From Piper betle (lineage: Eukaryota > Streptophyta > Magnoliopsida > Piperales > Piperaceae): DNA of 64,000 nucleotides. The stretch spans positions 1 to 64,000 of the forward strand of contig JAURVB010009730.1 of assembly GCA_033002965.1 (NCBI GenBank), in the 5' to 3' direction. Below are positions 24,465-38,145 of the stretch, in pieces; within the stretch, counting starts at the first letter, position 1; every line of letters starts with the position of its first letter. A program made the translations under genes and the position numbers. Under the pieces are notes generated by a model. That model was not told the DNA's origin. It worked only from the letters and a program-made list of their open reading frames with translations, and ran no database searches.

Positions 24465-27371
24465 TTAACGGCGGTAATCCGGCGTTGCAGCCCTACTTGG
24501 AAGGGCAACGCTCCTCCTAAAATTTACCTGGTGACATGGTGTGCCTGTCAGGTTAAGCTCCTTCAACTCCGGCAGCTGGTCAATCCAGCTTGGGATTTCT
24601 TCGATGCAGGTTCCGCTGAGACTAAGGATTTCCAACTTTGTCAAATCTCCAACTTCGTTGGGCAATATTTTAAGCAGCGTGTTATCAAGGTAAAGCTTCC
24701 TTAGTTGGTGCAATCGGTTTATCCATGTTGGAAGCTCCCTAATGAGTGTACGGTTGAGATTTAGTATTTCCAAGTTTGATAAGTTACTCACCTCTTCCTC
24801 CAGCGTGCAGATACAAGTCTGTTCAAGGTTAAGCTGCCTCAACTCAACCAGCAATGAGATGGTGCTTGGGAGGATGCTAGTGAATGTGAAACTTAAATCT
24901 AAAAGCTCCAACTTTGTCAACTTGCTCATGTTTACCGGCCATCCAAGAAATTGTGTGCCTTTGAGGTTGAGTTGCCTCAACTCACACAATTCCTCGATCC
25001 CGCTGAAATGCCCGTTGATGCGAGCACTACCACTGAGATTCAGTGTTTCCAACTTCAGTAAAAATCCAATCTCCTTTGGAAGTGTATTGAGCAATGTGTC
25101 TTCCAGGTCGAGGCGCCTCAGCTCGCTCAACCCACGGATCATGTTTGGAAGCTCTCTAATTCGACTCTTACTGAGACTGAGTATTTCCAACTTGGACAAA
25201 AAACACATTTCCATTGGCAGTTCTACAATCCAAGTATTTTCCAGATTAAGTTGTCTCAACTTACCCAACCAATAAATCCTCCAAGGAAGGTCAATGATTT
25301 TCGTTTTGCTGAGATCCAGTATTTCCAACTTTGACAAATAAACCACTTCCTCTGGAAGTGAATGGAGCATTGTGCCACTAAGTTTTAGCTGCCTCAATTC
25401 TCTGAGACCTCTAATCCCCGTAGGAAGAAAAAAAATGGGTGTATTACTTAGATCAAGTATTTCCAACTTTGACAAATGTTCAATCTCTTGGGGCAGTGAT
25501 TTAAGCCACATGTCTTTCAGGTTGAGCAGTCTCAATCCTGACAAGTGGGCAATTGTGTCTGGCAGATCGACAAGGAGGGGGAATTCATATCTGCAGTTGG
25601 CTTGATCAAACAACTCATATCTAGAATCTCTAGACTCGACAATTTTCCCACTTTAGGTGACAAATATTTGACACCTGCGCTACCTAGGTATCTCAACTTG
25701 GGTAGTTCCATGACTGCTTTGGGTAGGTCGCTCATCCGACAAAAGGATAATTCAAGCAATCTTAGGCTGGGCATTAATTGGAAGAGGCTTGACATTGGGT
25801 CATCAACAAGTGGCATTTCTATTGCATTAGAACTACTTGGGACCGGAATAGGTTCAGGATCAGATAGTGGTTCTTTCCCCTTAATCTGCATCTCTCCAAT
25901 GCCGAGATCTTTGGCTCTCTCGTTCTCAAGATTCTTGTACCAGCTTCTTTTGAATGCCAATTGAGCATCCTTATCAAAGATCAATGTTGTAAGCACAGGA
26001 CAAGAAGGCAATTTAGGTAACTCATTAAAATCCTGTACAAAAATCCTCTCGGCCATACTCCATCTAACATGTATTTCCGAACTTGTCAACCTGTGACCTG
26101 GGTGCACAAAGAACCTGTTTTGCTTAGCTCCATGATCAGATACAATCCATAAGGCCATGTCGCGAATGACGTCGTGCATCTTCACTTCCTTATCTTCTTC
26201 ATGTGTGCCATTTTCTATCAGACATGCAGCCAGAAGCACTCCAATGATGTGATGACCCTCTATTGCGCAATTGTTCCAAGTTCTCACACTCGCCCAAAAA
26301 TCCCTCCCCTATCCAATAATCAACAAGCTTATCTTTTTGTATCGAGAAGTCATCAGGAAATAAGGAGGAATACAAGAAACATTTCTGTAAAGTACCATCT
26401 CCAAGGGAGAGATAACTTAACTCCAAGCAAGAGAACAATTTGTTCACGACACCCGGCATTTGGTAAGGATGATTCTCAAGGACTTCCAAAGCATGCCTCC
26501 ATTCTTCAGGAGCATACTTAGAAGACATCGCCCTACCAACAATAATAAGTGCAAGTGGCAATCCACAACATTCTTTCACTATTTGATGTGCCAAAGAACG
26601 TACTCTAGGATGGGAATTGAGGGCTTTGTCTCCCACATTTTTCTCAAACAGAGCCCACGAGTCACTTGGTCCCAAGCAATCAATCTTAATCTCCCTATCA
26701 GGGAGCATCTGTCGACACACCTCTTCCGATCGAGTTGTGAAGATTATTTTAGACATATTTTCTGTTGTTGGACGAGGAACACCAAGCTCCATCAAATCTA
26801 AGTGCTCCCACACATCATCTAACAATAGGACAAATCTCTTACCTCTAAGGAAGTTAAACAAATCCATGGCATCTACATCCGCAGCTGGATCGAATGGTCC
26901 TACTCCGAGCCTCCTAATAATAAGTCTTCTGACTTTATCATAGTTCCAGTCCTTGGAGACCACAACCCACAATATGAGATCAAAATCACAGCCTACTAAA
27001 AACTTATTATGAACCATTTTCATGAGAGTCGTCTTGCCAACGCCTCCCATTCCATAAATCCCAACAATTTTAACTTGGGCACTTTTAAGGAACCCGCATA
27101 CCTTTTCAATTGCCACATCCTGCCCAACAGAATCATGGGAAGGAATCAACGGGAAACGATCCATCAGGTGTAGGATGCCGTGATGTTGTAAAGAAGAGGC
27201 ATATGCTACAGTTGTAGGTGTGGCAGACGATGGCCCGGCTGTTGTCCCTGCGCTTGCACCAGCAGCTGCTTGACTTGGCCGAGACTGGGAAGATGATGAT
27301 CTCCTCCATGCTCTATTCAGGAAATCTTGGATGTTGATTGAGCTCATGTTGAGCTGAGAAAAAGGAAACAC
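24465..27371 (-). pseudogene. NB-ARC-LRR disease-resistance gene with two frameshifts
   Basis: Intronless plant NLR of the RPS2/At4g27190-like type, an intracellular immune receptor. From the start at 27371: a short Ser/Ala/Thr-rich N-terminus with no coiled coil, then P-loop GMGGVGKTT, kinase-2 LLLDDVW, RNBS-B IIFTTRSEEVC, GLPL CCGLPLALIIVGRAM, RNBS-D LQKCFLYSSLFPDD and MHDVIRDMALWI, then about 14 or more LRRs (LSKLEILDLS / LRQLNLE pattern) to the stop near 24465. The frame breaks once at about 26255, where removing one base restores EQLRNRG-HHIIGVLLAA, and again between about 25612 and 25640 at LEILDMS / FDQANCRYEF. All catalytic motifs are intact on either side. It is a recent pseudogene or an intact gene with sequence errors. 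The missing N-terminal signalling domain (only about 100 residues before the P-loop) is notable. Confidence 0.88.
24520..25590 (-). repeat. Highly regular LRR-coding tandem array
   Basis: The LRR region of the NLR repeats at the DNA level. On the plus strand the words TATTTCCAACTTTGACAA and AGCTGCCTCAACTC alternate about every 69 bases, so pairs of 23-residue repeats (LSKLEILDLSxTxI.LP and LRxLNLExTxI.LP) form units of about 138 bases. This implies expansion by internal duplication and unequal exchange. Confidence 0.8.
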
Positions 27372-27399
27372 AATTAAAAGAGAGTTCTTCCTAGTTCTA

Positions 27400-29450
27400 T
27401 GAGGACCAGGAGGATTAAAATCTAAGTAAAGTTATTAGACCAACAAAGTGAATTGATCTAACACAAACATAGATGCAAGAAATGCAGACGGCTTTGAAAA
27501 AAAAAATGCAGACGGAAGATGAAAACCTCGAGGAGACAACGCGCAAACAGAGTTGACAAAGATAGCTGCCTGGAAAAGTCCGTGTATGCCAATTGATCCA
27601 GGTTCGTACTTGTCATACTTTATACAATATATTGCTTTCAGTACAGAGTCCACAGGAACGAGACGAAGATTCATTATTAGCAATATAATAACTAGAATAA
27701 TCATCCTTGCGCTTTCTTTCTAAAATTGTCTTCGTTGGAACGTTATCCTTTCGAAAGGAAGCATGACAAATATTAAATTATCTGCACTTATTTGCAAGCA
27801 AATTAAAATGTTCTATACGTACAAAACTACTAGAAGCATGAAGTGATGAAAATTGTACAATTGATTCATCATCTACCTTGCAAAGACTAGGGAAAATGAT
27901 CAGGAGATAAAATGGAAAATACACATTACAGTCATTCTGTCGCATGCGGAACACCTATTTACAAACTACTAAGCCAAAATGTAGAGAGTAGGACCACGGA
28001 AGAAATTCATTGAGTCCTTGCATTTACAATCACTCTTATGATCAGATAGACCGAAACCCTAAAGTAAACATGGTAAGCTTTATAATTACAAACTAGTAAA
28101 ATTCGATCGACTAAAGCCAAAAGCCCAAAGAGGATATGATTCACGTTTCAACCTTCATGCTTGGTCATGGATAATCGACCACCAATCTGTACCTACGGAT
28201 ATGTAAATTAACGTAGTTATAACTTGAACCCTCAAAACTCATAGCAAAGCTGTTGTCTACAAAATAAGAGATCAACACCGGAAAGCAGGTAAACATATAC
28301 GAAAGAGGCCGGCAAATCTAAGAGTTGATAGTCGGCAACTACCTCGGTGGGGTAAGGAAAGTGAGGGTAAAGTTTTCTCCGTCCCATTAAGTTTTTGGTA
28401 CAACAACGATCACTGATCAAAGTGGAAGAAGTTCAAGATGTAGGATATCGCAATGGACGACATAGATGAATAAGTAGATGGAAAGTTTACTCTCATTGAC
28501 TCTGCCAAGGAGACTAAAATTGTAAGGGTTTTTTTTTTTTAAAGAATAAAGGCGGGTAAGAAGGAGAGTTTTTTTAGAAATGCACTGGCAAAGACACCGC
28601 ATGTATATGCACCACCTCTCAGCAAGCATTAGTTGGCGTTTCTAAAATTTTTCACAGAACCATAAGAGGATGGTTAACAGTAGAGCAGGTTTATAATTTA
28701 TATTTACTCTAAAGATTGAAAGGAAAATTTTTGTGCACCACTAAACTTTTCCCCGTTTTTCTCCGTCTGAATCTGATTGGTTAAAAAATATCTTATTAAA
28801 TAAGCTAATCAAACTCAAAATGGGTAACAGTAGGGAAAATTTTAGTGAAGTAGGCAACATTACTCAGCTTCAAATTGTGTTTTCCCCCTTTTTATTTAGT
28901 CAAACAATTACTTAGGGCATGCTTAATATCCTAGTCCTTGGATTCCTTATAAAAAATCTTTAACCTTCAATTAAATATAATTTTCATGCATATTTGCCAC
29001 TGGTAGGTTCATATTGCACAATCATCATCATAGTAATTACTATCATTTTTTTTTATAAAAGTTCATGACTGTTGATTTTTTTTATACCAGCATAACAAAT
29101 GTTATTTTTACAGGCTAGTTGAAATATTATCTGAGCGAGAACACTACCTGGCAAATTCCTGACCCCGTCAAAATTTCGACCTCAGTTGCAATAAAGAGAA
29201 CAAAATTAATTGGATACAAAAATATCAGTGAAAATTCAAGTTCACTTAAAGTTGGAAAACAAGGATAATTTGCAAAAGAAGTATATCTCTGACAAGTAAG
29301 CTGTAAAGTCTAAAAAAATTATACAAACAGCAATTCCAATAAAGAAACAAGCATTTACACACAAAACATCCATGCAGAGAGACATTACAATAGACAGAAA
29401 GGAAAAAAGCTAACATAGACGGCATGAGGGAGGGAATTAGCTATGAACTG
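27400..29450. other. Spacer between the divergent ends of the NLR and USP genes
   Basis: Contains the NLR promoter side (27372 upward) and the USP 3' side. The minus-strand frame at 27435-27704 is hydrophobic and unsupported. An A/T-rich unstructured tract follows. No RNA gene or transposon with defined ends was seen. Confidence 0.4.
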
Positions 29451-29481
29451 CAAACCAACCTAAAGAGAACCCGCCAAACGT

Positions 29482-31456
29482 TCATAATACTGATTCTTCA
29501 CCCGCTTCTGCAAAGACAATAAAATAGAAATCAGGGGGAGAAAAGTGGAAAGAACATGATCATTACATTTGAGCTTGTATGTTTCAGAAAATTTGTTTAG
29601 TTAGAATGGTAAACTGTACAAGGAAATCTAATGCAAGCTCTTTTTAGCATAGAAAGGCTAGAACATCCTTTCATTATTTGTGAACACCTCTCATTGGGAG
29701 CTATAATTGTACTTCTATATAAAACATAAGATTGGTAACGGGTACAGGCGATTAATGCAGGTTCTATGGTAATACTAAAATATTATTTTTACTTAAAAGA
29801 CATCTCTCATTGGAAGCTGTAATGCTTCTACATTAATTTGCTTAAGGTCAATTCACAGAAATGAATAAGATAAATGATAATACGACAGGTACCTTTCCCA
29901 GGAACAACAATTACAGGAGCAGATTTGCAGTTGTGGAAGCAGTATTCACTTACACTACCCTGTAATACACTGTAAGAATGTTTCGAACTCGTTAGTATAA
30001 CTATGTTTTGCATGTTAATTATGTCTTAACACAAACATCTTTGATAGAAACGCACTTCATTTGCCAAATGTGGCACAATGTCCGATGCCAAGTTCAATGA
30101 AAGAAGAATTGAAACTCAAAAAATAGAAAAAACTGTAATCTTGATAGCAATCATGAGGTCTCACACTCGAAAGTCAAGCAGACATACGTTGACAGCTTAA
30201 TTCTGCAAATGAGTTTTTATTGGAATCGAAAATTCCAAAGGTACTCTAATCATCTAGTAAACAACGAAAACTACTCCCATTCAATTTTTGATGAAATCTT
30301 TCTACGACTGAATTAGTTATTGACTAAAGAGGATGATGACTCCCAGAAGTTAACAAGCAAATTCATAAAGAGGAAAATTAATCAAAAAAAAAACCTTTTG
30401 ATCCAACCCCGTCCTCTGGTTCCTAGAACCACAGCGGCGGGCTTTAACCTTTCTGCTTCTCTGCATATGACCTTACCAGGATCTCCTTCCACTATCCAAG
30501 CCGTAGTTTTAACCTATAAATTACAACACAAGAAAACCATGACGCCAAGCACAAAGAATTCCGTAAAAGACCTGAATAAATTTGTTTTTAAGGAAAGACA
30601 CGTAGTTAAACCACTATTATGCCATCAACAATTTTTTTAAAGCAAATCAACAATTTTATTGTATGTCATCAAATTTTTGTGCATCAACATATGTTCATAA
30701 CAGCAAAGAACTAATAGAATCTCAGCGAATATATTTCATCATCCCCACATTTTGTTGGCACCTTTCCTCACTACAAACAGCCCGGTTATTTTAAAATCAG
30801 TTAAATCCAGGCCACAGAAAACGAGAGAAGAAAGAAAAAGGATTACCATGGCAACCTGGAAAGCCTCTATAGCCAGCTTCTCCATCAGCATTCTGGAAGT
30901 GTCATAAACGGCTTCATTGTGCACATCTGAATGGTAAAAATTATCATACATAGATTAAACAAAAAAAAAGGAAGAAGACGTAATATTCCATTAACAATAA
31001 AAAATTCAGAGAATCAGACCAACAACTCGTTGATAAAAAAAAATACAGCTACTCAATAGATTGCCACAAAGTTTAAATCTTTATCTCATTTCCCATGACC
31101 CATACTTTTCATGAAAAAATTTAGCACTGCACCAAAAACGAACCAAAGGGTTCAATCTGCCTCCTTGTTTTGGCCATCAATAATGAGCAGAAACAAGAAA
31201 AGGACAAAAGGAAGAGGCGTACCGGAGACGGCGTGGACGAGATGGAGGGTATCGGCGAGGCGGCAGAAATGGAGGACGGTCCAATCGAAGGCGTGCTTGC
31301 TGTTGGGGCCATGGTCGATGGCGATCAGCACGTTCCTCCCCGGCGTCGCTCGCCGGTCTCCCTCTCCAGCTCCGGATCCTTCACCACCGGGATCAGCGTC
31401 GGCAGCACCACCTCCCTGTAGTTGTACTCCTCCACCTCCTCCCTCACTGTATCCAT
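29482..31456 (-). pseudogene. Universal stress protein (USP/UspA-like) gene with one frameshift
   Basis: Small cytosolic ATP-binding USP domain protein, linked in plants to stress signalling. Exons on the minus strand: 31456-31223, 30926-30847, 30513-30395, 29969-29893 and 29507-29482. They join in phase and would encode about 178 residues, the usual size. The start is MDTVREEVEEYNYREV, followed by LIPVVKDPELERETGERRRG, then NVLIAIDHGPNSKHAFDW, VHNEAVYDTSRMLMEKLA, TTAWIVEGDPGKVICREAE and VVLGTRGRGWIKSVLQGSVS. The last has the G-2X-G-9X-G-S nucleotide-binding pattern. The end is CKSAPVIVVPGKEAGEESVL. One base is missing in the GC-rich stretch at about 31333-31345 (between GERRRG and NVLIAID), so the annotated start frame ends early at a TGA. 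Intron acceptors and donors are all standard, so this may be a sequencing indel. Confidence 0.85.
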
Positions 31457-31459
31457 ATC

Positions 31460-31690
31460 TGATTATATATATGATATCCTTCTCCCCTGCCTTCTCTCTT
31501 CAATTTTCTAATCCAATCTCCTCCACCTCGATGTATGTTCTAGCGGTGGAGGGGGAGGGGTGTTGAAGAAGAAGGAAATTGTAGTGCGATGCTGCAAAAG
31601 GGGCGGCGGCTCTTACACTAACCGCGTTTTGTGAAGGCCATTTTGCATCTCCTAATTGGCTCCTGCCTCTGCCAATTAAAACAAACACAG
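31460..31690 (-). promoter_or_regulatory. 5' UTR/promoter side of the USP gene
   Basis: TATATATATGATATC just upstream of the start (about 31464-31480) and purine-rich leader sequence on the minus strand. The overlapping frames on both strands from 31111 to 31688 are shadows of exon 1 and this leader. Confidence 0.35.
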
Positions 31691-31699
31691 ATATATTTT

Positions 31700-34560
31700 A
31701 CATACATACATGAACCAAATATAAGGGACTGATTAGGCCCGTTAAAAAATTAATTAAATTCGATTTCGCTAAAGCCATAGAAAAAATTTGATTCAAAGTC
31801 CACCTTAATATTAAATAGTCGTACATCTCAGCTTGGTTTCAAAGTTTAATAATTTAAATAAAGAATAAAATTTTTGATCATATTTATTTTAATTTTTTAT
31901 ATAAATATAACTAAATTATAAAATATTCATTATATGAATTAAATTAAATAAATTAATGACCCGATTAAATTATTTTTATGTATAATTATGTCAAATTTGA
32001 AATATTTTAATTAAAAATTAAATTTTAGTATAAATTATATAAAAAAATAGCACCAAAATACGTGAATTAAATTATTTCAAATTCAACTCAACTCAGAATG
32101 CTTTTGAACTCGACTACGAATTTAAAATCAAACGAATCGAGCTTGAGCCAAGTAAAACTAAACTCAACTTGCCCGATAAACACTCCTCGGTATCTTATAA
32201 ACTATTATCCTTCCGATTTACAAGAATGTAGTAATTAAAATAATAGAGCTAACATTGAGTTCGTGGCAACCGCTTCTCAGGCCAACAACTATTTTCAGGG
32301 AACCAATTTATTGTCAAAATATAAAGCGATAACGATAACAGATAAAAGAGTATTTGACAAAATATTAAAAAAATAAAAAATAATAGAGATTGTTTCTGTA
32401 ATGCATTAAAAAACGTTAGAAGAAAAAAAGTAAAATCCTATTTATTTATTTTTTAACGCTCGTCCCTCTCCTCTCCATTCTCAAAACATAATTTCATAAG
32501 CACGTTAGTTTTTATAATTACAACAAATTAGTATTTATGACAATAGTTTTTTAGAGATTCTATATAAAATTTTCTATTACGATCACAGCTTCCCAAGTCC
32601 AATATCGTTAACAAGCATATCCTGACCTTGCAAATATACCCTATATTACAAAAAGCGAATAACGGCGGTGGTAGCATGTTTGTAGTGAGCTAAGGAGGCT
32701 TCTCTTATTGTTGCACTCGCACAGAACATGCTCCCCCGTCCATGTGGATGGAAATCAGCTGTGAATTTAATTCAAAGTTCCATTAGTACTACTCGGAAAC
32801 AAAATGTAGTTGCACGTAGCCTGTTTTGTTTAGTTGTCGTGACAGGTTTAACAAATTGGGCCCAAGGGTCAATCAATTCCTTGTTTAGTCATCGTGACAA
32901 GTTTAACAAATTATATCGAATTCAAAACCTATCTCTACCCGGCTCGATTGGGCTCGACTTGTTTACACCCAAACTTAAACATGCTCCACGGAAGGAAATC
33001 AGCTGTGAATTTAATTCAAAGTTCGATTAGTACTACACGAAACAAAATGTGGTTGCACGTAACAGGCTTAACAAATCGGGGCAATGGATCAATTTGTTGG
33101 CAGTTGAGCACCTCTGAAATCCCAGTGGACAATCAATTCCTCGTTAATTTTCTAAAGATTGCCGGTGGACTTGGAAACATGGCTTCTTGAATTTTTGTGA
33201 ACCTTTGGGGATTAAAAATTTATAATTCATGCTAAAACAATGAAGGAAAGGTGGAAAGTGGTTTCCAACTGGACATCATACACAATTCAGGAAAGCCAGG
33301 GGAAATGAATGATGTCGGCGGTCCAACTGATTAAGATCCGGGAAAAAACAAAGCTAAGGATGCATTAATGCTTGAGCAACTTTCCCACAAAGAAAAAGAA
33401 TTTTGGCAGGCTGCACATTGCTTTTCCTGGAAAATGGCTTTCAGTCTGACATAATTTCCGAGTTTCCAGCGTAAATCGAGCTACCCTTTCCACATGGAAA
33501 GCATTTCTAGCTGTCAGTCGGAAAAGCCAAGATAGTGGGCCCAACTTCTTTACGTCGACACATACATTGAGAGTAAATTTAATTCGATCAAAATATAATA
33601 CGTTAATTTGTTTTTGAATAAGTATTAAAGTAAACATTTGTTACTTATTTTGACGGCTTAAATTTTTAAAACAAGTAGAAATTAAAATGTATTATTCTTT
33701 CTATCTTTTAGAAAAATAATCAATATTCAAATTTATAATAAGATTAGATAAATTATCTATTTATATATTATTTATTAATAATAATTACTTTTAAAAACTA
33801 GGAAAAAATTACCATCATGTTATTCAATTCTAAATTTTAATTAATTTACAGTTGTAAGTTAAAATTAAAAAAAAAGTGTATTAATGATCCTTATTTTAAT
33901 TTATGTCCGACACCCCTCCTCTTTTAACTATTAGACATCGTTATCCTCCCTCGATCTTTTTAAAGCAACGATTAGATATTAACCAATGGACAATAATGAT
34001 GCAAACAAATAAAAATTAAAATTGAAAACACAAATGCTCACCAATCTCATAAAATAAACACACGGTCAATTTTAGTTTTAGAATATTTGTAAAATTCATT
34101 ATATTTGAGTCTGATTAGCTACACATTAATAAACATTTTACATTTAATAAATTATTGACTAAATTAAATAATTATGATTGAAAGCTTCTCTACAATTAAG
34201 TTTTACTTGAGGTTTCACATACTAACTCTTACAAAGCATGCTCTGGACTTGCATATACTCGAAAGTTAATATTTTTTCATATACAAATTAATTTAAACAT
34301 TTATAATGAGTTGTGCCCCTTAAATATAAATAAAATATTAAAAATCAAAACTATGAATGTAAATTTCAATATATGTATATTTTATTTTGCATACTTAATA
34401 TTACTTTTTCCATTATAAGGCATCTTAAATCTCAAAATACGATTTAAATATAAAATAGCATAAAAGGGTTGTTAATCAAACTCAAATAAAATTAAATTAA
34501 AAAGCAATTGGAGTTTAAACTCTAAATCACTAACATGCATTAAATCTAACTTTAAGTGTC
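31700..34560. other. AT-rich spacer with short duplicated blocks
   Basis: No supported gene. A block beginning GAAATCAGCTGTGAATTTA at 32751 recurs at 32995 (about 75 bases each), and GTGACAGGTTTAACAAATT near 32840 recurs with changes near 32896. CTCGACTTGTTTACACCC at about 32952 resembles one terminus of the hAT MITE at 45346-45849. Small frames around 32728-33190 fall in this duplicated material. Confidence 0.5.
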
Positions 34561-34599
34561 AACTATCTAAAATTTGGCTCGCTTGTTCGATAAACACCT

Positions 34600-35335
34600 T
34601 CGGGCCACCACAAGGAAGACCGTCCGAGTTCGGACCGACGACCGCACCAAAAACTCATTTCTTCCCCAACTCCCACCCAATCCTGCACCGACGGCCTACT
34701 CCGACCACAGCGGGCCTCCTCCGCCGCGCTCCCGTCATCATCTCGTCGGAGATACCCTTTCCGGCCACCCCCCACGCCACCACAGCCAAGAAGGTTCACC
34801 TTTTGATCTTTTCTCATCTGCATTTCTTCCATTATTACCAGTCGAATCGCCGAGTGCAAGGGTTAGTTTTTGGCTTCAATTTCCTGCTCACCTTCTTGAT
34901 CTGTGATTCAACCTTGCAGGTGTTGTATCGGAGCTGGTGTTGTGCGGTGTCTCCGTTTTCGAATTGTAAAGGTGGTGGGCGAGCAAAAAGGTGGAGTGTG
35001 GAATTCGAAAAAGTGAAGTTTGCTTGGGGTGTGGAGTGTTCTGGAATCGATCCGGCGTCCCCTTTTTTATATCCTAAATCGCTTTGGTTTCGGTACCTTC
35101 CTCGATCGGATTGGATTGATCTCCTCTTGGAAGTTGCGGAAAGTTTCAGATTCCAGTCATTTGCTTGCAGGTTTGGTTTCTTGTTGCTCCCGATCGGATG
35201 TGAATTTTGTTTGTTCCAGCTTTATTTGTTTAGGGTAAAAGAGAATGGTGAGATTATGTTTGATTTGAATCGTTTGGTGCATTGGAGATGTGTTGATTGT
35301 TTTGGCGTTTGGTGGTTATTTGGTGAAGGTGGGAA
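34600..35335 (+). other. 5' UTR/promoter region of the Lunapark-like gene
   Basis: A GC-rich patch at 34610-34770 (likely first noncoding exon or promoter) is followed by T-rich leader up to the coding start at 35336. A leader intron is possible. The frames at 34563-35372 have no domain. Confidence 0.4.
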
Positions 35336-38145
35336 ATGGCGAGTGATGATGCCAAGGATGGTAAAAATTTGAGTATGAGTGGTGATGTTGCCGCTGTGTT
35401 GCCGCCCACGCCGAAGAAGGCGATGACGGAGGGCAAAGCCAAGAAGCGGAAGGGCTTGTTTGCTCGGTTATGGGGCTTGATTTTCAGGTCGAATGAGGAT
35501 TTTGAGAAACGGTTGCAATATCTTTCTAAAGAGGAGGCCTCGGTTCATGCGAGGGTGAAGAGGAGGGCTCAGAGCTGGCGGAAGATGGCTAGGAACCTTA
35601 TTGTTTTCTCAGTTTTGCTTGAGGTTGGTTTCTGTGAACTTGTTTGTGTTGGATTGTGCTGAGTTATGCTTTTTACTTGTGGTCAACATGAAATATTGTC
35701 TATGATTGTATTGCACTGTAATCTCAACTTTTGTGCATTTTTCTGTTTGATGGCTCAATTGATTCGATTAGTGCTTACATTTAATCTCAACTTCTGATAG
35801 GAGTATTTTTTTTTCTCAACTCTTGTTTTATTGCGAAGATATTCATTGGAAACATACTTGTGCGATAATGTGGATGCATGCATGGCATATGGAAGTTGTG
35901 ACTGGTGTATAGATAATACCAAATATATGATCCATTAGCTTTGAAGCTTTGATGCTATAATTATACCCGATGCACTTCTCTCTTTGAATCCTATGTATTG
36001 TATAATTTACTTGATTTGTCTGTTAATTGGTGGGTCACTTTCACAGTGTGAAATCAGTTTGAACATGAAATATAGTGGCATCTTTCTGGTTATGTATACT
36101 TTTTAATTGCTGTCACTATCATTTGATGATGGTGATAAATATAACAGGTTGGTGCAGTGATTTATGCGATTATCACTACGAGAATCTTGGACTTGGATTG
36201 GAAAATAAGAGCTGCCAGAGTGCTGCCAATGTTCATATGGCCTGGTTTATCTTTTGTTATATATTCAAGTCTTGCAAGTTTTACACGGATGCGTGAGTAA
36301 CTGGGCTTTTCCTTTAGCAGTGCTTTTTTAATTTTCAGTACATCAAACATGATTTCATGTTGTAACTATGAGTTGTAGTTAAAAAATTGTTTTTGCTTCT
36401 TGGCTGTTTTGGTAGGAACGCGTGAAAGGTTTAGTTTTAAAGGATTTGTCTTATGGTTTTCAGGCTCTTTGTTACGGGCTGTTAGTTGGGAAATTTTTAG
36501 CTGTTATGAAAAAGTAAATTAAAGCAGGTTCATTTGACATTTTTATAGCACATGTGGTTGGTTGTGTGTTGATACATATCCAACACTAGCAACAATTAGT
36601 TCTAAACTTTGATATCTACTCATGTTTGGTGTACTGAAAATGAATTGTCTGCTCAAGTTTGTAAGTTAATCTGAATACTCATTTTTTGTTATTATCTTGA
36701 AGTTGGAATGCTTTTTTGTAAAATTTGTCGCTCCAAGGTGGAGGCCCTGATGATTTTCTATAGTGTAATTGAGCATTTGACCTCTCATTCATTGTGATGA
36801 AATGACTGTTATATTATTAATGAAAGATGGTGAACTCAGTTTCTCAAATGATCCTTTCTCGATGGTTCTTTGTGCTTGAAGATACTGTGGCCGTAGCTAT
36901 GCTGTCCGTCCTGTTTGAAAAGGCAAATATTTGGATCCATCCTACTTGTTTGTTGTAGGCTGCTACTGAGTCTATCATTTAGATGATTGTAGTTTTGTAT
37001 TGACTAGTTTTTTTTTTTAAAATTTTTTTGCCCCTTTATGAGGATTAAGTACCATTACATAGCTTTTCGTAAAGATTATACATTACAAACTTGTAGGTGA
37101 TCAGAAAGATCAGAGGACTCTTGAGCGTCTCAGGGCTGAAAGACAGGCAAAAATAGATGAACTTAAGGAGAGGACGAATTACTACAGTACCCAACAACTG
37201 ATTGAGGTTGCATCTTTTATACTCAGCCTTTGTCTTAACACCATCCATGTTATTGCATAAAGGTTATGGGGACTTCTGTTAGGATGTATTTATGGAGCTT
37301 GTTTTTTTGGTGAAAGCATGTTATCATTTAATGTTTTTGAACTAATTTCACTTTTTAAAAAACAGAGATATGACCTTGATCCAGCTGCAAAGGCAGCTGC
37401 AGCTAGTGTGTTAGCACATAAGCTGGGTGCAGACTCGGGGCTGAAAGTATATGTTGGAGATAACAATGACAATCAGCCTGCTGGCAAGAGTAACGATGTT
37501 CAAATTGGCCAATCCAGTGGTCTTAGAAAGAGAAGACCAACACATTCCAGAGATAGTAGTGCAGGAAGTGTAGTGATACCACAGATAGAGGAGGAAAAGA
37601 CCACCCAAGAGTTGGTACCGGAGGAGCTGGGTAGTCCTAATAATCAAACTATCATGGTTGGACATCATCAACCTACACAAACTAAGGATGGGGGATGGTT
37701 TGCTCGGCTTGCTGCATTGCTGGTGGGCGAGGACCCCTCACAGTGCTATGCACTTATATGTGGGAACTGTCGCATGCACAACGGTAAGTTGCTTGTGTTA
37801 GTTATTAGTATTGCACTGCGATGGTGTTAGGTTTAGCTTTACTTGTAAAATGAACTTGTGTTAGTTTGGCATCCAATGAGTAAGATATTTATAACTAATA
37901 CACTTGACCAGGTTTCTTACTTAATTTGTGCAGGACTGGCGAGAAAAGAAGATTTTCCTTACATTACATACTACTGCCCCCACTGTCACGCTCTTAATGG
38001 GTCCCAGCAGCTTAAAGAGCAGAGTTCTGGTGGTAACTCTAGCGATAGCAGTAGACAGCCAGCTGGGGACGTTGACAAGATCAATAGTTCTATTTCTCAA
38101 CTGGAGAGCAGTCCCAAAGATGATGCTGTTGCTTCGACGAGTTGA
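35336..38145 (+). CDS. Lunapark-like ER membrane protein
   Basis: Plant Lunapark family protein, expected at three-way junctions of the ER network, where relatives act with RHD3/atlastin-type GTPases. Exons: 35336-35623, 36148-36292, 37097-37206, 37366-37783 and 37934-38145, GT-AG with consistent phase, about 390 residues. Features in order: basic N-terminus (KAKKRKGLFARLWGLIFRS), a coiled segment, two closely spaced membrane segments at about residues 85-107 and 121-141 (hairpin), a charged helix (LERLRAERQAKIDELKERTN), RYDLDPAAKAAAA, and a low-complexity linker. The C-terminal zinc ribbon has two Cys-x2-Cys pairs, ICGNCRMHNG and YYCPHCHALNG. The C-terminus is Ser-rich. No lesion found. Family call is firm; the paralogue number is not determined. 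Confidence 0.93.

Noticed and set aside
24742..25275. 177-residue plus-strand frame
   Set aside because: Antisense shadow of the regular LRR array.
26199..26300. Programmed frameshift in the NLR
   Set aside because: No slippery heptamer or conserved downstream structure seen, and a second shift exists in the same gene; error or decay is simpler.
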